DNA of 64,000 nucleotides from Oceanihabitans gracilariae. Lineage in GTDB: Bacteria > Bacteroidota > Bacteroidia > Flavobacteriales > Flavobacteriaceae. How positions within the stretch are numbered: position 1 is the stretch's first letter; each line of letters opens with the position of its first letter. The translations under genes were made by a program, and so were the position numbers. A model generated the notes under the pieces. That model was not told the origin of the DNA and ran no database searches. It saw only the letters and a program-made list of their open reading frames with translations. The stretch is taken from NCBI RefSeq assembly GCF_042684485.1, contig NZ_JBHULM010000009.1, positions 156,611-220,610 of the forward strand, in the 5' to 3' direction. Positions 43,281 through 52,232 of this stretch are shown piece after piece.

Positions 43281-43775
43281 AAAAGCTTCACAATTAGTCC
43301 CTTCTAATACTACATCAATATGTTCATGTAAGGAGGTAGAAAGAGAAATACCTTTAAAATCTGCCTTAACAGGATATTTTTTATGGTTTCTATTAACTAA
43401 TACAGCGGTTTTAAACTGTTTTAAAGGTACATCTAAAAAGTGTTTAACACCATAAACTAGTGTAGTACCACTATTTAATACATCATCTATAAGTACTACT
43501 GACTTGTTTGTGTATTCTGTAGCAGGTATTGATGTGTTAATTTTGCTTAAAGGGTTCTTTTTATCTATAATAACTTTACAAAGTATTGGGTTAATAGTAG
43601 ATATTTTAGATAATACGGTTTTTAGTTTTTTAGCTAAAATATAGCCATTACTATCTATTCCAGCTAAAATAACTTCCTCTTCATTTACATTGCTCTCATA
43701 AATTTGATATGCAATTCGTTTGATTTTGTGCTGTATTTCTTCGTGTGATAGTATGCTATTTTTTTTGCTAACCAT
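43272..43775 (-). CDS. PyrR-like phosphoribosyltransferase family protein
   Basis: This 167-aa type I phosphoribosyltransferase has the PRPP-binding motif VVLIDDVLNSGTTL (about residues 92-105) and the ATLASIDSNGYILAKKL-like N-terminal helix (EEVILAGIDSNGYILA). The layout matches PyrR and hypoxanthine-type enzymes, but no UMP/uracil or purine specificity can be read. A TATCTTTG box lies at 43795-43802 on the minus strand, 20 bases upstream. Confidence 0.85.
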   Translation of the reverse strand: MVSKKNSILSHEEIQHKIKRIAYQIYESNVNEEEVILAGIDSNGYILAKKLKTVLSKISTINPILCKVIIDKKNPLSKINTSIPATEYTNKSVVLIDDVLNSGTTLVYGVKHFLDVPLKQFKTAVLVNRNHKKYPVKADFKGISLSTSLHEHIDVVLEGTNCEAFLK

Positions 43776-43828
43776 AGTTATAGTTGTTTTTTTTCAAAGA
43801 TAAATTAGTTTAAATAAATGTAATAATT

Positions 43829-44203
43829 TTAATCTTGATTTTCTTCATTATAATCCTCTAGATCTCTTCTGTCTTTTTTTGTAGGTCTTCCAGTTCCTTT
43901 TTTTCTATAATAATCCTTAGAGTATTTTAAAAGTTCTTGTGCTTCAAAAGCTTCTTTTGGTGTAATATCTGTTCGGTATATATCTACCAATTTTGCTCCA
44001 ACTCGATTTGGTGGTATATCATTTACCTTTAGTTTATAGTTTATTTGGTTTTTTCTAACCTCTATGGTATCTGTTGGGTAAACCTCACGACTTGGTTTTA
44101 CAGTATCTCCATTCACCTTAATGTGCCCTTTTTTACAAGCTGTAGTAGCAATACTTCTCGTTTTAAAATATCTAACACACCATAAAAATTTATCAATTCG
44201 CAT
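43829..44203 (-). CDS. S4-domain RNA-binding protein, Hsp15-like (ribosome-associated heat-shock protein)
   Basis: This 124-aa protein has the S4 domain at its start (MRIDKFLWCVRYFKTRSIATTACKKGHIKVNGDTVKPSREVYPTDTIEV) and a basic C-terminal tail (YYRKKGTGRPTKKDRRDLEDY). It matches Hsp15, which binds free 50S subunits carrying nascent chains. A complete promoter (TTG 44268-44270, TAATTTTG 44242-44249) lies upstream. Codon choice and length are normal. Confidence 0.9.
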   Translation of the reverse strand: MRIDKFLWCVRYFKTRSIATTACKKGHIKVNGDTVKPSREVYPTDTIEVRKNQINYKLKVNDIPPNRVGAKLVDIYRTDITPKEAFEAQELLKYSKDYYRKKGTGRPTKKDRRDLEDYNEENQD

Positions 44204-44241
44204 ATAATTTAATATAAAAAAACTACGTTAATCTTCTTGTG

Positions 44242-44270
44242 CAAAATTAGTTTAAAATTGTATCTTGCAA
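44242..44270 (-). promoter_or_regulatory. Complete Bacteroidota promoter of the Hsp15-like gene
   Basis: On the minus strand, TTG at 44268-44270, an 18-base spacer and TAATTTTG at 44242-44249, 39 bases before the start. Confidence 0.75.
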
Positions 44271-44371
44271 GCAAAAAAATAGTAATAATGAAATAAGCTA
44301 ACCGTTTTGTTTATTAACAAACTACTTAAAAGGTTATTGTATTTATTACTAAGGAAATTAAAAATATTAAA

Positions 44372-45427
44372 ATGAAATTAAGAAAAATAGCAATAGTTGC
44401 ATTTGCATTAATAATAGTTATAGCATCTTGTACTCCAGATGATGACATTACAACTGCTGATTTAAGAGACCGAACGGAGGTTTATGCTGAAGATTTAGAA
44501 GAAATTGAAACTTTTTTAGAAACACATTTTTATAACTACGAAGATTTTGATTTTACAAATCCTTATAGTGTAGCTAATGATGATTTTGAAATTGTTTTTA
44601 CAGCACTTTCTGAAGATCCAACTAAAACAGCTATTATAGACAGACCTGAACTTAAGTTTAAAATGGTAGAAGACCCATTAGAAGAAGGCTTGTTTTATAA
44701 AATGTATTATATAGAAGTAAGACAAGGTCTAGGTCAAGATGTACATTTTATAGATAGAGTTTATGTAACGTATGAAGGTAGTAGTACTGGTGGTGTTATT
44801 TTTGATAGCGTTTCTAATTTACAAGACTTTGAGTTAACACAAGTATTAAGTGGAGGAGTAGTTACTGGTTTTAGAGAAGCTTTATTAGAATTTAAAACAG
44901 CAACTAGTTTTACTCCTAATGGTGATGGTACCGATTTATACCATAATCATGGTATTGGTGCCGCTTTTATACCTTCAGGTATTGGGTATTTTGCACAAGT
45001 ATTAGAAGATGTTAGTAATTATACACCTTTAATTTTTAAATTTAATTTATTTGATCGTGCTTTATTAGATCATGATGGTGATGGTATTCCTTCGTTTTTA
45101 GAAGATCTTGATGAAGATTTAGATGTTTATGATGATGATACTAATGAAGATGATGCTCCAAACTTTTTTGATTCTGATGATGATGGTGATGGTATAAACA
45201 CTGCCGATGAAATTGAATTAAAATCATATCCAGAAGAAGGTATGGCAGACTTTACTACTAAAGAAGAAGCGCAGGCTTATTTTGATGCTAATGCAGTAGA
45301 CGGAGAAGTTATGATAGAAATAGATTATAGTAATGCTAACGCTAACTATACACTTTACACGTTTATAGCACCAGACTCTAATGGTAATGGTATTCCAGAT
45401 TATTTAGATGCTACGTATCCAGAATAA
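44372..45427 (+). CDS. FKBP-type lipoprotein with calcium-binding-like Asp repeats
   Basis: This 351-aa protein has a lipoprotein signal (IAIVAFALIIVIASC, Cys at residue 20). An FKBP-like region covers about 110-235 (IDRVYVTYEGSSTGGVIFDSVSN, VVTGFREALLEFK, IGAAFIPSGIGYF). The C-terminal 115 residues carry thrombospondin type 3-like calcium repeats: DHDGDGIPSFLEDLDEDLDVYDDDTNEDDAPNFFDSDDDGDGI and DSNGNGIPDYLD. It is probably exposed on the cell surface or in the periplasm. The FKBP pocket lacks several canonical aromatic residues, so isomerase activity is uncertain. Similar proteins in gliding Flavobacteria have been tied to gliding loci, but no such genes are adjacent. Confidence 0.87.
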   Translation: MKLRKIAIVAFALIIVIASCTPDDDITTADLRDRTEVYAEDLEEIETFLETHFYNYEDFDFTNPYSVANDDFEIVFTALSEDPTKTAIIDRPELKFKMVEDPLEEGLFYKMYYIEVRQGLGQDVHFIDRVYVTYEGSSTGGVIFDSVSNLQDFELTQVLSGGVVTGFREALLEFKTATSFTPNGDGTDLYHNHGIGAAFIPSGIGYFAQVLEDVSNYTPLIFKFNLFDRALLDHDGDGIPSFLEDLDEDLDVYDDDTNEDDAPNFFDSDDDGDGINTADEIELKSYPEEGMADFTTKEEAQAYFDANAVDGEVMIEIDYSNANANYTLYTFIAPDSNGNGIPDYLDATYPE

Positions 45428-45448
45428 TATATAAGGTAAGTATAAAAA

Positions 45449-45485
45449 AAAGCCACTTTTCTTTTAAGGAAAGTGGCTTTTTTTA
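45449..45485. terminator. Bidirectional terminator between convergent genes
   Basis: A 13-bp stem AAAGCCACTTTTC (45449-45461) with its complement (45468-45480, one G-T pair), a 6-base loop, and A and T runs on the two sides; it serves both the FKBP lipoprotein and the barrel gene. Confidence 0.88.
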
Positions 45486-45500
45486 TGTGGTGGTTTACGG

Positions 45501-46085
45501 TTATAATAAAATAGAAAGGCTTAAAATTAATTGGTCTGGTCTAGTGTCAATTCTACTAACATTTAAACCATTATTACTAACAAAAGTAGCTTCGTTTTCA
45601 GTAAAACCTCTTTCGTATCTTAAATCTATTCCAATAGTGTTAAAGCTTACTCCAAACCCAAAATTAAGACCTACAGTAAAATCTTTTTCTACTTCGCTAA
45701 TAGCAACACCATCAAATTCGGTATCTAAAATGTATTGTAAAGATGGTCCTCCAAAAGCATTAAAATAATTTAAAAACTTAACACCTACCAAAAGTGGTGC
45801 ATCTAATTTTTGCATAGTAAAATCATCACTATCATAATCACTTTTAGTTTTGGTATATACTATTTCTGGTTTAAAAAATATTTTATCTCCAACCTTACCA
45901 AAAGCACCAATATGAAAACCAACATTTCTATCCGGATTTTCAGAATTAGCGTTTATAGATTCAAAATATTTCCCGTTAGCATTGTAGTTAATACCAGCTT
46001 TTAAACCAAATCCGTTACTATTTTGTCCTTGTATATTAAAAAGGAAACCAAAAAATAATAAACTTGTAATAAAGATTTTTTTCAT
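45501..46085 (-). CDS. Outer-membrane beta-barrel protein (PorT/OmpA-like)
   Basis: This 194-aa protein has a signal peptide (MKKIFITSLLFFGFLFNIQGQ) and an eight-stranded barrel pattern with aromatic-ended strands (FGLKAGINYNANG, NVGFHIGAFGKVGDKIFFKPEIVYT, GLNFGFGVSFNTIGIDLRYERGF, QLILSLSILL). The family is the PorT-like/OMP_b-brl type of Bacteroidota. Function unknown. The 190-base gap to tgt contains only the divergent promoters. Confidence 0.87.
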   Translation of the reverse strand: MKKIFITSLLFFGFLFNIQGQNSNGFGLKAGINYNANGKYFESINANSENPDRNVGFHIGAFGKVGDKIFFKPEIVYTKTKSDYDSDDFTMQKLDAPLLVGVKFLNYFNAFGGPSLQYILDTEFDGVAISEVEKDFTVGLNFGFGVSFNTIGIDLRYERGFTENEATFVSNNGLNVSRIDTRPDQLILSLSILL

Positions 46086-46247
46086 AATAATTCGTTTTTA
46101 GTGATTTCTTATTAAAACGAAGATACAAAGTAATTATTTTCTTTTGCAAAAGATTCTCCTACATTAATCTTTAATTAATATAGCAGTAAATACTAGTATA
46201 AAGTATAATTTTATTAAATGTTTAAGAAGGTATCTTATTTAGTTAAT

Positions 46248-46255
46248 TATATTTG
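46248..46255 (+). promoter_or_regulatory. -7 box (TATATTTG) of tgt
   Basis: A perfect TAnnTTTG 20 bases before the ATG; no -33 TTG at the usual spacing. Confidence 0.5.
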
Positions 46256-46275
46256 CCACTTCTTAATGTATTTAA

Positions 46276-47406
46276 ATGAAATTTGAATTAAAAGCAAAAG
46301 ACGCACAAAGTAGTGCAAGAGCAGGAGTAATGACTACAGATCATGGTGTAATAGAAACTCCTATATTTATGCCTGTTGGTACAGTAGCTTCTGTAAAAGG
46401 AGTACACCAACGCGAATTAAAAAATGATATTAATCCAGATATTATTTTAGGAAACACCTATCATTTGTTTTTAAGACCTAAAACTACCATTTTAGAACAA
46501 GCAGGTGGTTTGCATAAGTTCATGAATTGGGATAGAAATATATTAACAGATTCTGGTGGTTATCAAGTATATTCTCTTTCTGCTAATAGAAAAATTAAAG
46601 AAGAAGGGGTTAAGTTTAAATCACATATAGATGGTAGTATGCACATGTTTACACCAGAAAATGTAATGGAAATTCAACGTAGCATTGGTGCAGATATCAT
46701 TATGGCTTTTGATGAGTGTACACCTTACCCTTGCGATTATAACTACGCAAAACGCTCGATGCATATGACGCATCGTTGGTTAAATAGATGTATTAAACAT
46801 TTAGAGAAAACACCTTTTAAGTATGATTATAGCCAAACCTTTTTCCCTATAGTACAAGGGAGTACTTATAAAGATTTAAGACGTCAATCTGCAGAATATA
46901 TAGCAAACGCTGGAGCAGAAGGAAATGCTATTGGAGGACTTTCTGTAGGAGAACCAGCAGAAGAAATGTATGCAATGACAGAGGTGGTAACAGAAATTTT
47001 ACCAGAAGATAAACCACGTTATTTAATGGGTGTTGGTACACCTATAAATATTCTAGAAAATATTGCTCTAGGTATTGATATGTTTGACTGTGTTATGCCA
47101 ACGCGTAATGCTAGAAACGGTATGTTATTTACTGCACATGGTACCATAAATATTAAAAATAAAAAGTGGGAAAATGATTTTTCTGCTATTGATGATATGG
47201 CTATCACTTTTGTAGATACTGAATACAGTAAAGCATATTTAAGACACTTGTTTACAGTAAATGAATTACTAGGAAAACAAATAGCTACTATTCATAATTT
47301 AGGATTTTATTTATGGTTGGTTCGCGAGGCTAGAAAACATATCTTAGCAGGAGATTTTAGAACCTGGAAAGATAGAATGGTAAAACAAATGGATAAACGT
47401 CTATAA
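46276..47406 (+). CDS. tgt: Queuine/preQ1 tRNA-ribosyltransferase, zinc site degenerate
   Basis: This 376-aa TIM-barrel enzyme exchanges guanine 34 for preQ1 in tRNAs with GUN anticodons. The catalytic aspartates are present in TDSGGYQVYS (D92) and MFDCVMPTRNARNG (D271), and the base-binding AFDECTP segment is intact. The zinc site usual in bacterial enzymes (C-x-C-x2-C just before YSRAYL, plus a His) is not: the three cysteine positions are A309, T311 and D314, while H340 in HNLGFY is kept. The rest aligns closely with E. coli Tgt, so the fold seems intact. It starts a run with the LptF/G-type permease. Confidence 0.94.
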   Translation: MKFELKAKDAQSSARAGVMTTDHGVIETPIFMPVGTVASVKGVHQRELKNDINPDIILGNTYHLFLRPKTTILEQAGGLHKFMNWDRNILTDSGGYQVYSLSANRKIKEEGVKFKSHIDGSMHMFTPENVMEIQRSIGADIIMAFDECTPYPCDYNYAKRSMHMTHRWLNRCIKHLEKTPFKYDYSQTFFPIVQGSTYKDLRRQSAEYIANAGAEGNAIGGLSVGEPAEEMYAMTEVVTEILPEDKPRYLMGVGTPINILENIALGIDMFDCVMPTRNARNGMLFTAHGTINIKNKKWENDFSAIDDMAITFVDTEYSKAYLRHLFTVNELLGKQIATIHNLGFYLWLVREARKHILAGDFRTWKDRMVKQMDKRL

Positions 47407-47424
47407 TAAACAACAATAAGAACG

Positions 47425-48501
47425 TTGAAAATACTTGATTGGTACATATTAAAACGCTATTTGTCTACATTTTTCATGATGTTGTTACTCTTTATTCCTA
47501 TTGGAATAACAGTACACTTAGCTGAAAAAATCGGAAAAATTCTTGAAAACGATGTGCCTCTAGGCGAAGTGTTACTCTATTTTGTAGACTTTACCGTTTA
47601 CTTTGCACATCTACTTTTTCCGTTGTTTTTATTTTTATCGGTAATCTTTTTTACATCAAAATTAGCTAACAATACAGAAATAGTAGCCTTTTTAAGTTCA
47701 GGAGTTTCCTTTACTAGATTTTTAAGACCCTACTTAATTGGTGCATCTATTGTTGCTGTATTTGCTCTTGTTTTAGGACTCTATTTAGCGCCAGAAGCAA
47801 GTAAAGGCTTTAATGATTTTGATTATAAATACTTTAAAAAAGGTAAAAGCGCTGCAGATACAAGAAACGTGTATAGGCAGATAAATGATAATGATTATAT
47901 TTATGTAAGTAGTTTTAATATAAAAGATAAACTAGGGCATAACTTTACGTTAGAGCATTTTGAAAACGATAAAATGATCTATAAAATGGAAGCACAAAAC
48001 ATTCGTTATATAGAAAAAGATTCTACTTATAGATTAATTCGATATGTAAAACGTACCATTGGTGAACATGATGATATTATAGTAAAAGAAAGAAGAAAAG
48101 ACACCCTGTTTTCTTTTGATCTAGAAGATCTTACTCCTGTAGAATATATTGCAGAAACACTAACCTATGGCGATTTAACAAAGTTTATTGCTAAAGAAGA
48201 ACAAAGAGGCTCCTCAAACATTGGTCGTTATAAATTAGTAAAATACAGAAAATGGAGTTTACCAGTTTCGGTATTTATACTAACCATAATAGCAGTAGCT
48301 GTTTCTTCTATTAAACGTCGTGGAGGAATGGGTGTTAACCTTGCTTTTGGTATTTGTATAGCAATGGTTTTTGTCTTTTTTGATAAGATTTTTGGGGTTA
48401 TGGCATCACAATCTGACTTTTCACCAATATTAGCAGTTTGGTTTCCTAATATACTATTTGGTATATTGGCCTTATACTTACTTTATCATGCTAAACGATA
48501 A
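47425..48501 (+). CDS. LptF/LptG-family LPS export permease (YjgP/YjgQ)
   Basis: This 358-aa protein starts at TTG 47425, 18 bases after tgt. It has three N-terminal membrane helices, a periplasmic jellyroll domain (about 120-265) and three C-terminal helices. The N terminus MKILDWYILKRYLSTFFMMLLLFIPIGITVHLAEKIG is typical of LptF/G. The protein flips and hands over LPS powered by LptB (encoded at 11382). LptF and LptG cannot be distinguished, and no sister gene is present here. Confidence 0.9.
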   Translation: MKILDWYILKRYLSTFFMMLLLFIPIGITVHLAEKIGKILENDVPLGEVLLYFVDFTVYFAHLLFPLFLFLSVIFFTSKLANNTEIVAFLSSGVSFTRFLRPYLIGASIVAVFALVLGLYLAPEASKGFNDFDYKYFKKGKSAADTRNVYRQINDNDYIYVSSFNIKDKLGHNFTLEHFENDKMIYKMEAQNIRYIEKDSTYRLIRYVKRTIGEHDDIIVKERRKDTLFSFDLEDLTPVEYIAETLTYGDLTKFIAKEEQRGSSNIGRYKLVKYRKWSLPVSVFILTIIAVAVSSIKRRGGMGVNLAFGICIAMVFVFFDKIFGVMASQSDFSPILAVWFPNILFGILALYLLYHAKR

Positions 48502-49390
48502 GCTTAAAAATTATCTGCACTTACATGTTTTAGTGTTTATTGCAGGTTTTACAGCAATACTTGGCGAGTTAATTACCATAAACGCAGTACCTTTAGTTTG
48601 GTTTAGAATGCTAATGGCAACTATTTTAGTAGGTGTGTATGTAGCCATTTCTAAAACTAAAATTAAACTTTCTGTAAGCGCAATTGCAAAACTATCTCTA
48701 GCAGGAGTTGTTATTGCTTTGCATTGGATTACTTTTTTTGGAGCCATAGATGTTTCTAACGTATCTATTACATTAGCCATGTTTTCAACAGGAGCATTTT
48801 TTGCATCTCTATTAGAACCTATAATTTATAAACGAAAAATTATTTGGTACGAAATACTCTTTGGTGGTATTGTAATTATAGGTGTGTTTATAATAACACA
48901 AAGTGAAATAAAGTATATAAACGGAATTATTTTAGGAATAACTTCGGCTTTTTTATCCTCTTTATTCGCCGTTTTAAACGGAAAATTTCTAGAAAAATAT
49001 TCGGCAACTAGTATTTCTTTTTACGAGTTTATTAGCGGAGTAGCTTTTATAACTATATTTCTTTTGGTTTTTTATGATGGATTCTCCGTTTCCTTTTTTC
49101 AATTACCAACTACAGACTATATATACTTGTTTATTCTTGCCTCTGTTTGTACTGCCTATGCATTTATAGCTTCGGTGTACGTAATGCGCTATATTAGTCC
49201 ATACACTGTAGTGCTTACCTATAATTTAGAACCTATTTATGGTATTATTTTAGCAATCTTGCTTTTTCCAGAAAAAGAAAAAATGTCAATAAATTTTTAT
49301 TATGGTGCCTCTTTAATTCTTGGAGTAGTGCTACTTAACGGCATTTTAAAAAATAGAAAAGCTTTAAAAGCAAAGAAGATAAAAGAGTAA
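48488..49390 (+). CDS. DMT-superfamily (EamA) transporter
   Basis: The 300-aa protein, from the ATG at 48488, has ten hydrophobic helices forming two EamA repeats (GVVIALHWITFFGAIDVSNVSITLAMFSTGAFFASLLEP in the first, FIASVYVMRYISPYTVVLTYNLEPIYGIILAILLFPE in the second). A TTG ten codons upstream is less likely. The ATG overlaps the end of the LptF/G gene by 14 bases. It probably exports or imports a small metabolite; substrate unknown. Confidence 0.88.
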   Translation: MLNDKLKNYLHLHVLVFIAGFTAILGELITINAVPLVWFRMLMATILVGVYVAISKTKIKLSVSAIAKLSLAGVVIALHWITFFGAIDVSNVSITLAMFSTGAFFASLLEPIIYKRKIIWYEILFGGIVIIGVFIITQSEIKYINGIILGITSAFLSSLFAVLNGKFLEKYSATSISFYEFISGVAFITIFLLVFYDGFSVSFFQLPTTDYIYLFILASVCTAYAFIASVYVMRYISPYTVVLTYNLEPIYGIILAILLFPEKEKMSINFYYGASLILGVVLLNGILKNRKALKAKKIKE

Positions 49391-49403
49391 ACAAAAAAAT
49401 ACG

Positions 49404-49411
49404 TAATTTTG
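49404..49411 (+). promoter_or_regulatory. -7 box (TAATTTTG) of accA
   Basis: A perfect TAnnTTTG 33 bases before the accA start. Confidence 0.5.
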
Positions 49412-49444
49412 CACACTAACTATTAATAAAACTTAAATTCAAAA

Positions 49445-50398
49445 ATGGAATATTTAGAATTTGAACTTCCTATAAAAGAGCTAGAAGATCAATTGCAAAA
49501 ATGCCAAATTATTGGTACAGAAAGCGAAGTTGATGTTACTGAAACTTGTAAGCAAATTGAAAAGAAGCTTTTAGCTACTAAAAAAGACATATATAAAAAC
49601 TTAACACCATGGCAACGTGTACAATTGTCACGTCATCCTAATAGACCTTATACTTTAGACTATATTAATGCGCTTTGTGGTGAATCTTTTTTAGAGCTTC
49701 ATGGAGACAGAACCTTTAAAGATGATAAAGCTATGATTGGTGGCCTTGGTAAAATTGGCGACCAAAGTTTTATGTTTATTGGGCAACAAAAAGGATACAA
49801 TACTAAAACAAGACAATATAGAAACTTTGGGATGGCAAATCCTGAAGGATACAGAAAAGCACTACGCTTAATGAAATCTGCCGAAAAATTTGGCATTCCT
49901 GTTGTTACCTTGTTAGACACTCCTGGAGCATATCCTGGTTTAGAAGCAGAAGAACGCGGACAAGGAGAAGCTATTGCCAGAAATATTCTTGAAATGACAA
50001 GACTAAAAGTACCAATCATTACCATTGTTATTGGTGAAGGTGCTTCTGGTGGAGCATTAGGTATTGGTGTAGGTGATAAAGTACTAATGTTAGAAAATAC
50101 ATGGTACTCTGTAATTTCACCAGAATCTTGTTCTTCTATCTTATGGAGAAGCTGGGAGTTTAAAGAACAAGCAGCAGATGCTTTAAAGCTTACAGCTACA
50201 GATATGAAGAAACTTAAAATTGTAGACGAAATTATTAAAGAACCGCTTGGTGGTGCACATCAAGATAGAGATAAAACGTTTTCTACTGTAAGTAATGCAA
50301 TTCTTAAAACTTTTGAAGAGCTTAAAAACTTATCACCAAAAGATTTAGTAGAACAACGTATGGAAAAATATGCAAATATGGGTGTGTATAAAGGCTAG
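49445..50398 (+). CDS. accA: Acetyl-CoA carboxylase, carboxyltransferase subunit alpha
   Basis: This 317-aa protein has the AccA segments LDFELPIKELEDQL-like N terminus, LSRHPNRPYTLDYINAL, ELHGDRTFKDDKAMIGGLG, VVTLLDTPGAYPGLEAEERGQGEAIARNI and the oxyanion-hole GEGASGGALGIGVGD. With AccD it transfers the carboxyl group from biotin to acetyl-CoA, making malonyl-CoA for fatty-acid synthesis. A hairpin terminator follows at 50429. The length is normal. Confidence 0.96.
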   Translation: MEYLEFELPIKELEDQLQKCQIIGTESEVDVTETCKQIEKKLLATKKDIYKNLTPWQRVQLSRHPNRPYTLDYINALCGESFLELHGDRTFKDDKAMIGGLGKIGDQSFMFIGQQKGYNTKTRQYRNFGMANPEGYRKALRLMKSAEKFGIPVVTLLDTPGAYPGLEAEERGQGEAIARNILEMTRLKVPIITIVIGEGASGGALGIGVGDKVLMLENTWYSVISPESCSSILWRSWEFKEQAADALKLTATDMKKLKIVDEIIKEPLGGAHQDRDKTFSTVSNAILKTFEELKNLSPKDLVEQRMEKYANMGVYKG

Positions 50399-50428
50399 TT
50401 CTTACTAAAACCCCTTGATTAAAAAAAT

Positions 50429-50456
50429 CTGAAGTTTTACGCTTCAGTTTTTTTTA
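50429..50456 (+). terminator. Terminator after accA
   Basis: A 6-bp stem CTGAAG / CTTCAG with a 7-base loop and a long T run. Confidence 0.75.
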
Positions 50457-50497
50457 TGCTTATTAACAATATTTTTTATTTATTAACAGTTAAAATG

Positions 50498-50528
50498 TTG
50501 ACTACCTGTGGAGATTGAACTATCTTTA
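50498..50528 (+). promoter_or_regulatory. Promoter-like element upstream of dnaB
   Basis: TTG at 50498-50500, a 20-base spacer and TATCTTTA at 50521-50528; the leader to the ATG would be about 115 bases. Confidence 0.5.
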
Positions 50529-50650
50529 TAAGTGTAATTATCTCAACAATTATTTACTTTCGCTTACCTAAAATAAGCCGAAACTATAAAATACAGATGT
50601 AGCTTAGTAATACATACTACAGCTAACCTTAAAAAAATGTTATCTATTAA

Positions 50651-52186
50651 ATGAAACAACCTAACCCAATAAAAGGCTATCCAGTCGATAAAAGTACCAT
50701 CATTAACCTGGAAAAAGGAAAGATTCCTCCGCAGGCTCTTGAATTAGAAGAGGTGGTACTTGGTGCTATGATGATAGACAAAAAAGGTGTGGATGAAGTA
50801 ATTGATATTTTAAGTCCTGAAGCATTTTATAAAGAAGCGCATCAAAATATTTTTGAAGCTATTTTTCAACTCTTTGAAAATAGTGAACCTATTGACTTGT
50901 TAACCGTTTCTAGCCAGTTAAAGAAAAGTCAGAAACTAGATGTTTCAGGTGGAGATTTTTACCTAATTTCACTTACGCAAAAAGTATCTTCTTCTGCACA
51001 TATCGAGTTTCATGCTCGTATTATTCTGCAAAAGTATATTCAACGTAGTCTAATAAAAATCTCTTCAGAAATTATTGAAGATGCTTATGATGAAACACAA
51101 GATGTTTTTGATTTATTAGATAGCGCAGAATCTAAGTTATACGAAGTAACCCAAGGAAATATTAAAAAATCGAGTGAAACAGCTCAAGATTTAGTAATTC
51201 AAGCCAAGAAGAAAATTGAAGAAATATCTAATCAAGAAGGACTAAGTGGTATTGCTACAGGTTTTAATAAGTTAGATAAATTAACTTCTGGTTGGCAACC
51301 TTCCGATTTAATTATTGTTGCTGCTCGTCCTGGTATGGGTAAAACAGCTTTAACCTTATCTATGGCTAGAAATATTGCTGTAGATCAAAATGTACCAGTA
51401 GCATTCTTCTCTTTAGAGATGGCTTCGGTACAATTAATAACACGTTTAATTTCTAGTGAAACAGGTTTATCTTCAGAAAAATTAAGAACAGGTAAACTAG
51501 AAAAACACGAATGGGAACAACTAAACGTGAAAGTAAAGAGTCTTGAAAAAGCACCTTTGTTTATTGATGATACACCATCGCTTTCTATTTTTGATTTACG
51601 TGCAAAAGCAAGACGTTTGGCATCTCAACATGGTATTAAACTAATCATGATTGATTACTTGCAGTTAATGACAGGAGGACCTAGTCATGGTGGAAATCGT
51701 GAACAAGAAATCTCGATGATTTCTAGAAACTTAAAAGCATTAGCAAAAGAATTAATGGTGCCAGTAATTGCACTATCGCAATTATCACGTGCTGTAGAAA
51801 CGCGTGGAGGAAGTAAAAGACCTTTACTATCCGATTTACGTGAATCTGGAGCAATTGAGCAAGATGCCGATATTGTGAGTTTTATCTATAGACCAGAATA
51901 TTATAAAATTGATGAGTGGGATGATGAAGAACGCTCACCAACAGAAGGACAAGCAGAATTTATTATTGCCAAACATAGAAATGGTGGACTAGAAAATATT
52001 CGTTTAAAATTCCTTGGTCATTTAGGTAAGTTTGATAACCTAGACGATTTTGATTCGCCTTTCGAGTTTCATTCTAAAATGAATGCTGCCGAAAATGATG
52101 ATTCTTTTAAAACCGAACATTTTCCATCACCAAGTGATGCTTTTGGTGCACCAGAGGATTTTGATGATAACGATGTGCCATTTTAA
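50651..52186 (+). CDS. dnaB: Replicative DNA helicase
   Basis: This 511-aa helicase has the DnaB N-terminal primase-interacting domain (PPQALELEEVVLGAMM...) and a RecA-like C-terminal domain. Walker A is ARPGMGKTAL (about residues 226-235), Walker B LIMIDYLQLM and sensor region LSQLSRAVETRGGSKRPLLSDLRESGAIEQDADIV. It unwinds DNA ahead of the replisome as a hexamer. The C terminus has an acidic tail ending DNDVPF. No intein is seen in the P-loop or DnaB insertion sites. Confidence 0.96.
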   Translation: MKQPNPIKGYPVDKSTIINLEKGKIPPQALELEEVVLGAMMIDKKGVDEVIDILSPEAFYKEAHQNIFEAIFQLFENSEPIDLLTVSSQLKKSQKLDVSGGDFYLISLTQKVSSSAHIEFHARIILQKYIQRSLIKISSEIIEDAYDETQDVFDLLDSAESKLYEVTQGNIKKSSETAQDLVIQAKKKIEEISNQEGLSGIATGFNKLDKLTSGWQPSDLIIVAARPGMGKTALTLSMARNIAVDQNVPVAFFSLEMASVQLITRLISSETGLSSEKLRTGKLEKHEWEQLNVKVKSLEKAPLFIDDTPSLSIFDLRAKARRLASQHGIKLIMIDYLQLMTGGPSHGGNREQEISMISRNLKALAKELMVPVIALSQLSRAVETRGGSKRPLLSDLRESGAIEQDADIVSFIYRPEYYKIDEWDDEERSPTEGQAEFIIAKHRNGGLENIRLKFLGHLGKFDNLDDFDSPFEFHSKMNAAENDDSFKTEHFPSPSDAFGAPEDFDDNDVPF

Positions 52187-52232
52187 ACCACAAAATAATA
52201 GCATATCTAATTACTAAAAAGGAAAACCTACA

